DNA from: Sva-25 sp037385685 | Lineage (GTDB): Bacteria; Pseudomonadota; Gammaproteobacteria; Chromatiales; Chromatiaceae | DNA: 37,768 bases | NCBI GenBank assembly: GCA_037385685.1 | Contig: JARRMW010000011.1 | Span: 1 to 37,768, forward strand | Reading direction: 5' to 3' | Shown: in pieces, positions 1-6,945 of the stretch | How positions within the stretch are numbered: the first letter of the stretch is position 1 | How the letters are laid out: every line of letters starts with the position of its first letter | Translations under genes and position numbers: made by a program | Notes under the pieces: model-generated | Database searches by the model: none | What the model was told of the DNA's origin: nothing | The model's input: the letters and a program-made list of their open reading frames with translations, nothing else

Positions 1-80
1 AGTTCTGGCCTGTCCCAGCCTGCGCGCATACCGAGACGTCCCATACGACCGAAACCGTTGATACCAATGGTTGCTGACAT
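1..80 (-). CDS. Glyceraldehyde-3-phosphate dehydrogenase, ArsJ-associated type (N-terminal fragment)
   Basis: Only the first 26 codons lie in the window; the gene runs off the left edge. They encode an NAD-binding Rossmann start with the GAPDH signature GINGFGRMGRL, followed by RAGWDRPE. The ATG is preceded by GAGGA at a good distance, within the 39-base gap after arsR. In many bacteria a dedicated GAPDH sits between arsR and arsJ. It makes 1-arseno-3-phosphoglycerate from arsenate, and the ArsJ permease exports that product. The arsR neighbour and the wording of the N-terminus fit this paralogue better than a glycolytic gapA, but arsJ itself is outside the window, so the specific role is inferred. 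Confidence 0.75.
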   Translation of the reverse strand, partial: MSATIGINGFGRMGRLGMRAGWDRPE

Positions 81-119
81 GATTTTTCCTCGCTATCTCT
101 GTTCAGTTGTGTGGGACAG

Positions 120-467
120 TCAGGCGCAGCAGGCCGCGCCTGGACGATCAGGCATTGCCTCGAGTGCCTGTCGATCGGCAGCATAGAGTCTCTTTGTGTC
201 AGCACTGTTAACTGCTGCCTCAATGACGCTTCTCACCCAGTCCGGGAGATCGGGATCAATGCGGTAATAGGTCCAGAGACCAGCCTTGCGATCACGAACA
301 AGCCCGGCTTTGCGCAAGCCTCCGAGGTGATGGGAGATCTTGGGCTGCTGAAGTTTCAGGGCGTATGCCAGTTCACAGACACAAAGCTCCCTGTTGGTTG
401 CCAGCAAGACAACAGAACGTAGCCTGGTTGCATCGGAGAGTGCCTTGAAAAGCACGAGTGGATCCAT
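120..467 (-). CDS. arsR: ArsR/SmtB-family arsenic-responsive repressor
   Basis: This 115-residue winged-helix regulator represses the ars operon and releases DNA when trivalent arsenic or antimony binds. The N-terminal helix LFKALSDATRLR and the recognition segment LQQPKISHHLGGLRKAGLV are typical ArsR sequence. The metal site ELCVCEL (Cys29, Cys31) is the classical alpha-3 As(III) site. A second Cys pair (113-114) close to the C-terminus is additional and might contribute a ligand. The gene is first in a leftward operon with the GAPDH fragment. Its ATG lies inside one arm of a perfect inverted repeat just downstream of a sigma-70 promoter, which suggests autorepression. Confidence 0.93.
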   Translation of the reverse strand: MDPLVLFKALSDATRLRSVVLLATNRELCVCELAYALKLQQPKISHHLGGLRKAGLVRDRKAGLWTYYRIDPDLPDWVRSVIEAAVNSADTKRLYAADRQALEAMPDRPGAACCA

Positions 468-502
468 ATCGATTTTTTTCTATATTGAAATTTATCGATA
501 TG
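465..502. promoter_or_regulatory. Probable ArsR operator: perfect 9-bp inverted repeat
   Basis: CATATCGAT (465-473) and ATCGATATG (494-502) are perfect inverted arms around a 20-base AT-rich spacer. The left arm contains the arsR start codon and the right arm touches the -10 box. ArsR-family dimers bind imperfect AT-rich dyads near the transcription start, so this is the best operator candidate for the arsR-GAPDH operon. The long spacer is less usual for one dimer and may mean two sites. Confidence 0.55.
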
Positions 503-503
503 G

Positions 504-532
504 ATTTTATTGCCGTCGGGGCAACACGTAAA
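504..532 (-). promoter_or_regulatory. Sigma-70 promoter of the ars operon
   Basis: On the minus strand, TTTACG (527-532) and TAAAAT (504-509) are separated by exactly 17 bases. Transcription would start near 497, giving a leader of about 30 bases before the arsR ATG. The inverted repeat at 465-502 covers the expected start site, as expected for a repressor operator. It was identified by eye only. Confidence 0.5.
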
Positions 533-599
533 GCATTATTGGCAACTGTAACCAAGAGCACCTCTGCAGGATCGAGCCGCTAATCGCGCGTAAGAGTGA

Positions 600-617
600 T
601 TGCGGACTTCACCGCAA
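600..617. promoter_or_regulatory. Short inverted repeat upstream of the V-ATPase subunit gene
   Basis: TTGCGG (600-605) and CCGCAA (612-617) form 6-bp inverted arms around a 6-base spacer, 35 bases before the next gene. No T-run follows, so a terminator is unlikely. It may be an operator or a 5' leader hairpin. Function is unknown. Confidence 0.25.
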
Positions 618-652
618 AGCAGGGTTGAATAAAGAAGGATCATCAAGCTTTC

Positions 653-2488
653 ATGGCACTCCATCCACGACAAGTCAGCTGGTTCGAGGCGGAAATACCT
701 CGCAACCAGACAGTATTTGCACTCGAGTCACTTGCTGCCAGCGGCAGCGTTGAACTTGAGGAAAAGGGATACCAGACGTCACCCTGCATTGATATCGAGG
801 TGATCCGTGAGCAGCTGCGCAAGGTCGACGCGTTCTGTGCCAGCCACGCGGACGAGCTGCCGCCTCCGGAGGCTTCGCCCGAGAAACGTCTGCTGGACCC
901 GGAAGAACTCGCTCTCTCGATTGTCAGTACCCTGCAACAATGGGCAACCGTGCTCGTCCAGACACGGCGGCGCATCCGTCAGCTGGAACTGGAAATCGAT
1001 GATCTCTCGCTGCTGGACGAATGCCTGTTTGCAATGGGTGAGGATGCGAAACAACTCGAACAGGTCAGTCATGCGAGCGAGCTCCTCTACAAGCAGATCT
1101 TCACATGCCCGCACGAAAGCCTGGAGAGAGAACCCGGCCATGAGAAGGATCTTTTCACGACCCTTTACACAGGCAAATCCCATGATTTCTGGCTGGTGAT
1201 CGGCAATCCGGACAGGAAGGAAGTCGTGGATGCCTGCGCCTTTTTCGCGGAATGCAACAGCCTGAAGATCCCTGACTGGTTGCCGGAAGTGGGCCCCGGC
1301 CGGGACGAGGCGATCACAAGCAGAATGCGTCTGGCAGAGGCAGAAAAGGGAAAACTCGTTACACAGCTTGCTGATCTGCGCAACTCCGAAGAGGTCCGTT
1401 CAGCACTCGGTTATGCACGCTTGCTGCGCTGGTACCTGGAGGTCTTCATCGAGAAGACCGGCGATCACGCTTCCTGCAAGCTGACAGGCTGGACCACCGC
1501 CGTTTCGCCCGATGAGCTCGAACAGCAACTCAGGTCGGATGGCATCGACTCCCGTTTTGTCTTCACGCCACCTCGCACCGATCTCACACCACCGGTCGAA
1601 ATACACTCGGCAGGGTGGAGCACGCCATTCCGTCTCTTCGTCGATCTCATGGGATCACCGGGACAGCACGAGATCGATCCGGCACCTCTTGTCGCGGTAC
1701 TGGTGCCATTTCTGTTCGGTTTCATGTTTCCGGATGTCGGCCATGGGCTTGTGCTGGCACTTGCAGGATGGGTTCTTGGAAAACGTTACCCTGCAGCCAG
1801 AATACTCATTGCCTGCGGACTTGCCGCAACGGGATTCGGATTCCTGTTCGGAGAAGTATTCGGACTCCACGGGCTCATTCCCTCTCCTTTCGGGCACGCC
1901 CTCGACAACGCTGTCACGATTCTCGTAATCACCCTGTTGCTTGGCGTAGCGATTATTCTGCTTGGCCAGCTTTTCTCCGGCATCGAGGCCTGGTGGAGAG
2001 CGGATTTCCGAACCTGGCTGCTGGAAAGCGCTCCGATCCTGCTGCTTTACGCCACGGCGTTCATCGGGATCATCTTTCCACTTGCCTGGTATCTTTCTGC
2101 TGCAGCCATTGCATGGTACCTGGCCGGCAGCCTCATCTTGTGCAAAGACGGGAAAGGGAGCTGTCTTGGCAGGCAATTGGGAAATCTCGCTGAAAGCAGT
2201 TTCCAGCTTGCAGTCGCAACTCTCTCCTTCATCCGGGTCGGAGCTTTTGCCCTTGCCCATGCAACTTTCTCGGTGGTCATCGGCGAACTGCTCGCGCTTG
2301 TTGATTCCCCGCTTGGCACGGCCCTGGTATTCAGCCTTGGCCACCTGGTTGTCATCGTACTCGAGGGACTTGTCGTGATGGTACAGACCACGCGGCTCGT
2401 GCTGTTCGAGTTCTTCACACGTTTTCTGCGCTTCGAGGGACGTGTCTACAAGCCACTGACAAGGCGCAATGACAGAGAGGCAGATTAG
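653..2488 (+). CDS. V-type ATP synthase/ATPase subunit I (a-subunit, 116-kDa family)
   Basis: The 611-residue protein has a cytosolic, coiled-coil-rich N-terminal half (about 1-340) and a C-terminal half with about seven membrane segments. This is the layout of subunit I/a, which forms the ion half-channels against the rotor ring. Diagnostic motifs are FGFMFPDVGHG near residues 355-365, SFIRVGAFALAHA with the essential rotor arginine at Arg528 (equivalent to yeast Vph1 Arg735), and TTRLVLFEFF with Arg581 (equivalent to Arg799). The usual C-terminal FEGRVYKPL is also present. No other V-ATPase subunit is in the window: arsR is upstream and znuB is convergent downstream. A GAAGGA at 632-637 is rather far from the ATG for a ribosome binding site. 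The family call is firm; whether a complete ATPase is encoded elsewhere is unknown. Confidence 0.9.
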   Translation: MALHPRQVSWFEAEIPRNQTVFALESLAASGSVELEEKGYQTSPCIDIEVIREQLRKVDAFCASHADELPPPEASPEKRLLDPEELALSIVSTLQQWATVLVQTRRRIRQLELEIDDLSLLDECLFAMGEDAKQLEQVSHASELLYKQIFTCPHESLEREPGHEKDLFTTLYTGKSHDFWLVIGNPDRKEVVDACAFFAECNSLKIPDWLPEVGPGRDEAITSRMRLAEAEKGKLVTQLADLRNSEEVRSALGYARLLRWYLEVFIEKTGDHASCKLTGWTTAVSPDELEQQLRSDGIDSRFVFTPPRTDLTPPVEIHSAGWSTPFRLFVDLMGSPGQHEIDPAPLVAVLVPFLFGFMFPDVGHGLVLALAGWVLGKRYPAARILIACGLAATGFGFLFGEVFGLHGLIPSPFGHALDNAVTILVITLLLGVAIILLGQLFSGIEAWWRADFRTWLLESAPILLLYATAFIGIIFPLAWYLSAAAIAWYLAGSLILCKDGKGSCLGRQLGNLAESSFQLAVATLSFIRVGAFALAHATFSVVIGELLALVDSPLGTALVFSLGHLVVIVLEGLVVMVQTTRLVLFEFFTRFLRFEGRVYKPLTRRNDREAD

Positions 2489-2503
2489 CCGGCAGCAGAA
2501 ACC

Positions 2504-3289
2504 CTAGCGCCGGGAAGGCAGCAGTTGCACGACCAGGAACAGCAGTGCCGCGCTGACGACAATTGACGGACCGGCCGGCGTGTCCTGGAACCAGGATCCC
2601 GCAAGTCCCAGGCCGACCGCGACAATACCGATCAAGGCTGCGACAAAAGCCATCTGTTCAGGGGTGCTGCTGAATCGGCGGGCTGTCGCAGCCGGGATAA
2701 TCATCATCGATGTGATCAACAACACCCCGACGATTTTCATGGAGACGGCTATCACCATCGCGATCATCAGCATGAAAAGCAGCCTGGTCCGCAAGACGGG
2801 CACGCCCTCGACCTGCGCAAGCTCCTCGTGAACGGTGATCGCCAGTAACTGCTGCCAGATGAGACCAAGCACCATCAGCACGACGACCCCGCCACCCCAG
2901 ACCCATAGCAGGTCGGAAATAGTGACGGCGAGTATGTCACCGAAGAGATATCCCATCAGGTCGACACGCACATCCTGCTGGAAGGCCATGACCACGAGAC
3001 CGACCGACAGCGCGCTGTGTGCAAGAATACCGAGCAACGTATCCGTCGCCAGCTGCTTGCGATTCTGCAGCGCCAGCAGCATGAGTGCCATCAGGAGTGA
3101 CACGCTCATGACCGCAATATTGAGACTGATGCCCAGCAGGAAACCGAGCGCCACACCAAGCAAGGCAGAATGCGCGAGGGTATCACCGAAGTAGGCCATG
3201 CGACGCCAGACGACAAAGACACCGAGCGGTGCCGCGACAAGCGCGACGCCAATGCCGGCAGCCAGCGCACGTACCAGGAAGTCATCCAT
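2504..3289 (-). CDS. znuB: Zinc ABC transporter permease ZnuB
   Basis: This is the membrane subunit of the high-affinity zinc importer, about 261 residues, the same length as E. coli ZnuB. It has multiple hydrophobic segments and the ABC-3 family sequence FGDTLAHSALLGVALGF near the N-terminus. The start at 3289 (MDDFLVRAL) is preferred because AGGAG lies 7 bases upstream; the ATG at 3295 would sit one base from the Shine-Dalgarno sequence. The start overlaps the end of znuC by 8 bases, suggesting translational coupling. It is the last gene of the operon and is convergent with the V-ATPase subunit gene, with only 15 bases between stops. Confidence 0.93.
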   Translation of the reverse strand: MDDFLVRALAAGIGVALVAAPLGVFVVWRRMAYFGDTLAHSALLGVALGFLLGISLNIAVMSVSLLMALMLLALQNRKQLATDTLLGILAHSALSVGLVVMAFQQDVRVDLMGYLFGDILAVTISDLLWVWGGGVVVLMVLGLIWQQLLAITVHEELAQVEGVPVLRTRLLFMLMIAMVIAVSMKIVGVLLITSMMIIPAATARRFSSTPEQMAFVAALIGIVAVGLGLAGSWFQDTPAGPSIVVSAALLFLVVQLLPSRR

Positions 3290-4046
3290 GGTCATGCTCC
3301 TGCTTTTCGATGATGTTGCCATGGATATCGTGGGCATGATCATGGTGATGCGTGTAGACGGCTAGGTTGTCGGCAACCTTGCTGCCGAAGAGTTCCAGGT
3401 AGGCCGGATGCCTGGAGACACTCTCCGGATGACCCGAGCAGCAGACATGACCATTGAGACAAAGTACGTCGTCTGTCGTGGCCATCACCAGATGCAGGTC
3501 ATGGGAGATCATGAGAACACCGCAATCATATGTGTCCCGTATGCGCCCGATGAGGGCGTAGAGTTCCGACTGCCCCGTCACGTCGACACCCTGAACGGGC
3601 TCATCGAGCACGAGCAGATCTGGCTCACGCAGCAGTGCGCGTGCCAGCAGGACACGCTGATGTTCACCACCGGAGAGGTTCTGCATCGGCCGCCGAAGCA
3701 GGTGCGCGATACCAAGTTCCTCGATAACCTGCTCACAGGCTGCGTCCTCCCTGTCACATGCCAGTTTGAGAAATCGTTGTACTGTCAATGGCAGGTTCTC
3801 GGGAACCTGCAGTTTCTGAGGCATGTAACCGATGGTGATCCCTCGCATGCGCTCGACCCTGCCGGCATCGGGTTTCAGCAAACCGAGCATGACGCGCACC
3901 AGCGTGGTCTTGCCGGCCCCGTTCGGTCCGATCAGGGTGACAATCTGCCCACGCGCTACCGACAGGTGGACCCGGTCGAGAATTGTGCGTCCGCCGAGTG
4001 AGACGTCGACCCCGGTCGCCTTGACGAGTGGTGATGCATCAGTCAC
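3282..4046 (-). CDS. znuC: Zinc ABC transporter ATP-binding protein ZnuC
   Basis: This is the ATPase of the zinc importer, 254 residues when started at the GTG at 4046. That start has GGAG 7 bases upstream and overlaps the znuA stop by 8 bases. The Walker A is GPNGAGKTT (40-48), the ABC signature LSGGE (124-128) and the Walker B LLVLDEP with catalytic Glu149. The last 25 residues are very rich in His and Asp (HHHDHAHD and EHDHG), as in ZnuC, where the tail is thought to bind zinc. A longer reading frame upstream exists but has no supporting start signal. Confidence 0.94.
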   Translation of the reverse strand: MTDASPLVKATGVDVSLGGRTILDRVHLSVARGQIVTLIGPNGAGKTTLVRVMLGLLKPDAGRVERMRGITIGYMPQKLQVPENLPLTVQRFLKLACDREDAACEQVIEELGIAHLLRRPMQNLSGGEHQRVLLARALLREPDLLVLDEPVQGVDVTGQSELYALIGRIRDTYDCGVLMISHDLHLVMATTDDVLCLNGHVCCSGHPESVSRHPAYLELFGSKVADNLAVYTHHHDHAHDIHGNIIEKQEHDHG

Positions 4047-4989
4047 CGAGACACTCCACAAGGGCATTGGCAAGGTTTTGCATGAGTTCGAACCATGCAT
4101 CGTTTCCCGGCTCTAGGTCCACGCCGACAGGATCGAGTGTACCGGTACGCACGTCTGTTCCCTCGATAATCGTGGCGATGAGCCCCGGATCGAATTGCGG
4201 TTCGCTGAATATGCACTTCGCTCCTGACTGCACGAGACGCTCACGCATCTCATGGACGCGGCGTGCCCCCGGCATACGCCCGGGGCTGATGACGACAGAA
4301 CCCACAGCGTTGAGTCCATAATGTTTCTCGAAAAGCTGGTAGGCGTCGTGAAAGACGATATAGGGTGTGTCCCGGATCGTCAGGAGCTGTGATCTCAATT
4401 CTGCGTCGAGACGAGTGATACGCTCATGCAGCGCAGCAGCATTCACACGGTAGGTCTTCGCATTCTCCGGATCGATACCGGCAAGCGTCATAGCCACGGC
4501 ATCCACGAGACGCCCCGCATTCAGGGGTGACAGCCACAGGTGGACATCCTCGCGCGCATGGCCGTGATGTTCATGCTGCTTTTCATGCATCTGCCCATGG
4601 TCGTGTGAATGGGCTTCCCATGCCCCGCCCTCGCGTAGACCAGCCCTTGCGAGACCCTGCATGGTCATGAATTCGATAACCTGCGCGCCTTTGCTGTTCG
4701 CAGCGATCGTTTTTGCGAGCGGCGCTTCGAGCGTCTCCCCGACCCAGACGATCAATTCGGCGCCTTTGATCAGGCGAACGTCGGAAGGAGCCAGTGTAAA
4801 GGTGTGCGGAGACTGGTTGCCGGAAATCAGGAGCGCGGGCTCGGCCACGCCCTGCATGACGCCGGCAACCAGCGAGTGCAGCGGCTTGATGCTGACGACC
4901 ACGTCCGGAGCGGATGCAGCGGCACGCGGCAAACAGGTGAGCAGGGGTAACAGTAAAAGCAGGGTACGGAACAGCCTGAGCGGGGGCAT
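4039..4989 (-). CDS. znuA: Periplasmic zinc-binding protein ZnuA
   Basis: This is the solute-binding protein of the zinc importer, 316 residues, of the cluster A-I (TroA/ZnuA) fold. Residues 1-26 are a signal peptide (LLLLLPLLTCLPRAAASA). Probable zinc ligands are His38 (SIKPLHSL), His150 (DVHLWLSP) and His214 (FHDAYQ). A charged His-rich loop at about 127-144 (HSHDHG, KQHEHHGH) is the hallmark that separates zinc from manganese binders. It is the first gene of znuA-znuC-znuB and would deliver zinc to ZnuBC. The operon is expected to be Zur-controlled, but no convincing Zur box was found; see the hairpin just upstream. Confidence 0.95.
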   Translation of the reverse strand: MPPLRLFRTLLLLLPLLTCLPRAAASAPDVVVSIKPLHSLVAGVMQGVAEPALLISGNQSPHTFTLAPSDVRLIKGAELIVWVGETLEAPLAKTIAANSKGAQVIEFMTMQGLARAGLREGGAWEAHSHDHGQMHEKQHEHHGHAREDVHLWLSPLNAGRLVDAVAMTLAGIDPENAKTYRVNAAALHERITRLDAELRSQLLTIRDTPYIVFHDAYQLFEKHYGLNAVGSVVISPGRMPGARRVHEMRERLVQSGAKCIFSEPQFDPGLIATIIEGTDVRTGTLDPVGVDLEPGNDAWFELMQNLANALVECLGD

Positions 4990-5012
4990 GCATGAATTCC
5001 ATTGAAGAAACA

Positions 5013-5034
5013 GGGAGCCATGTTATCGGCTCCC
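5013..5034 (-). promoter_or_regulatory. Inverted repeat / hairpin in the znuA leader
   Basis: GGGAGCC (5013-5019) and GGCTCCC (5028-5034) are perfect 7-bp arms around the 8-base loop ATGTTATC, 23 bases upstream of the znuA start. The loop contains ATGTTAT, which resembles half of the enterobacterial Zur box. It may be a degenerate Zur operator or an RNA hairpin affecting translation. There is no T-run, so it is not a standard terminator. Confidence 0.35.
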
Positions 5035-5151
5035 GGGTGTGCGTCAAGCATTCAGCTGCTCCATCCACGAACCAGACCGGCAGAATAACAGCTGTCCGGC
5101 CGTTGACATGGCGGGAGAATCACGCCGGATGCTTCCGGAAGGTCGCATGGG

Positions 5152-5157
5152 TATAAT
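5152..5157 (+). promoter_or_regulatory. Putative -10 box for thrC
   Basis: A perfect TATAAT lies 45 bases upstream of the thrC ATG. The -35 position at 17 bases holds ATGCTT, a weak match. A consensus TTGACA at 5103-5108 is too far away (43 bases) to pair with it. The call rests on the -10 hexamer and its position only. Confidence 0.4.
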
Positions 5158-5202
5158 TGCCCGCTATTGAGTTGATTCCAGTCAGGTTCAGGCCAGCAAT
5201 CC

Positions 5203-6672
5203 ATGAAATTCATCGAAACCCGCGGCAATGACGGCTCGCGCCCCGAGAAGGTCAGCTTCTCGGAGGCGATGCTGAGCCCCATGTCCTCCTTTGGCGGCAT
5301 TTACGTGCCGGAGTCCCTGCCCCTACTCGGCCTGTCCTTCCTCGAGTCCAACATGGACTCCAGCTACAAGCAGCTTGCCAAAGCGATTCTCGATGCCTAC
5401 GACATCGATATCGCGGGAGATGTCATCGATGCAGCACTGGAACTCTATGACAGCTTCGATGACCCGCAGAACCCTGTTCCCGTCATCAGGGTGAGAGAGG
5501 ACCTCTATGTCAGCGAGCTTTACCACGGTCCCACGCGCGCCTTCAAGGACATGGCATTGCAGCCGTTCGGGATCGTGCTGTCAGACCTTGCACTGAAACG
5601 CAATGAGCACTACCTCATCATGGCGGCAACCAGTGGTGATACAGGACCAGCCACGCTGGAAACCTTCAAGAACCGCGCCAACGTGAAGGTCGCCTGCCTC
5701 TACCCGGACGGGGGAACCTCCGATGTGCAACGGTTGCAGATGGTCACCGAGAATGCGCCCAATCTCAAGGTCATCGGGATCCATGGCGACTTCGATGACG
5801 CCCAGACAGCGCTCAAGACCCTGCTGGCCTCCGACACCTTCCGCGCCAAGCTCAGGGAAAAGGAGACTCATCTCTCGGCAGCCAACTCTGTCAACTTCGG
5901 CAGGATCATCTTCCAGCAGATCTACCACATCCACAGCTACCTCGAGCTGGTGCGTCAGGGTGCCATCATGCTCGGCGACAAGGTCTACCTGAACGTGCCG
6001 AGCGGCAACTTCGGCAATGCGCTCGGCGGCTACTATGCAATGAAAATGGGACTTCCCGTAGAGAAGATCCTCATCTCGTCGAACAGCAACAATGTCCTGA
6101 CGGACCTGATCAGGAAAGGCACCTATGATCTGCGCGGACGCAGTGTCATCGCGACAAGCTCACCGGCCATGGATATCCTGAAATCCTCCAATATCGAGCG
6201 CATCCTCCATGACCTGTTCGGAGCCGGTCGTACAAAAGAACTCATGTTGCAACTCGACAACGAGAGGCATTACTCCCTCACGGCAGACGAGCTGGCAGAA
6301 CTGCAATCGTTTTTCTGTGCCGATTTTGCCACCGACGAGGAGGTCAGGAACACTCTCCGGGAAACATTTGAACAGGGTTACCTCATGGATCCGCACACGG
6401 CGACCTGTTTCAAGGCGCACGAAACCTGCCGGGACAAGCCACTGAAATCCATCGTCTACTCGACAGCCGAATGGACCAAGTTCTCACCGACAATCGCAAA
6501 CGCTCTGACCGGTGAAGTCGATACGCATGACATCGATGCCCTGAAGTCGATCTCGGAAGTCGCACAGACACCGATCCCGTCCCTGATTCACGAGCTTTTC
6601 GACAAGCCTGTCGCCCAGGGCACCGTCATCGACAAGAAGAACATCGAGCAGGAGATCCTGTCGTTTATCTGA
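5203..6672 (+). CDS. thrC: Threonine synthase
   Basis: This PLP enzyme converts O-phosphohomoserine to threonine, the last step of threonine synthesis, in the cytosol. At 489 residues it belongs to the longer bacterial form with the N-terminal domain (FIETRGNDG, FGGIYVPE). The PLP lysine is Lys115 in RAFKDMALQ, and the phosphate-binding stretch is ATSGDTGPATLE. The conserved NSVNFGRI and PSGNFGN segments follow. No strong Shine-Dalgarno sequence precedes the ATG, but family alignment supports this start. It stands alone here rather than in a thrABC operon. Confidence 0.95.
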   Translation: MKFIETRGNDGSRPEKVSFSEAMLSPMSSFGGIYVPESLPLLGLSFLESNMDSSYKQLAKAILDAYDIDIAGDVIDAALELYDSFDDPQNPVPVIRVREDLYVSELYHGPTRAFKDMALQPFGIVLSDLALKRNEHYLIMAATSGDTGPATLETFKNRANVKVACLYPDGGTSDVQRLQMVTENAPNLKVIGIHGDFDDAQTALKTLLASDTFRAKLREKETHLSAANSVNFGRIIFQQIYHIHSYLELVRQGAIMLGDKVYLNVPSGNFGNALGGYYAMKMGLPVEKILISSNSNNVLTDLIRKGTYDLRGRSVIATSSPAMDILKSSNIERILHDLFGAGRTKELMLQLDNERHYSLTADELAELQSFFCADFATDEEVRNTLRETFEQGYLMDPHTATCFKAHETCRDKPLKSIVYSTAEWTKFSPTIANALTGEVDTHDIDALKSISEVAQTPIPSLIHELFDKPVAQGTVIDKKNIEQEILSFI

Positions 6673-6904
6673 CCGGAGAATACCTGCATTCAGTGATCGC
6701 AAAATCTGCTGGCAGATGAAAAGATCCTGACGGATCGCCAGTGAACCTTTCGTCTGACACAGCGATGCGACACTGTGAATCTCTGTAGCACCCGGTTCAG
6801 ATGCGCCGGTATCGCCAGGGCTTTCTGCACAGACTTCTTCAGAAAGAAATGACAACGAGCGCGCTGTTTCGTATGACATCGAATAACCCTGCACGCAGCA
6901 GGCT

Positions 6905-6933
6905 TTGACTGGCACGGCTGTGCTACCTTTATC
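6905..6933 (+). promoter_or_regulatory. Possible promoter for the radical SAM gene
   Basis: TTGACT (6905-6910) is followed after 17 bases by TTTATC (6928-6933), a poor -10. The overlapping TGGCACG...TGCT resembles a sigma-54 site, but the spacing is one base short. If this promoter is real the leader is very short, which would favour the second ATG at 6967 as the start. Confidence 0.25.
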
Positions 6934-6945
6934 CTCCTGAAGAGA

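Noticed and set aside
5103..5157. Consensus TTGACA and TATAAT upstream of thrC as one promoter
   Set aside because: They are 43 bases apart, far outside the 16-18 base range, so only the -10 box was kept.
6910..6924. Sigma-54-like sequence TGGCACG...TGCT before the radical SAM gene
   Set aside because: The distance between the GG and GC elements is one base shorter than sigma-54 promoters require.
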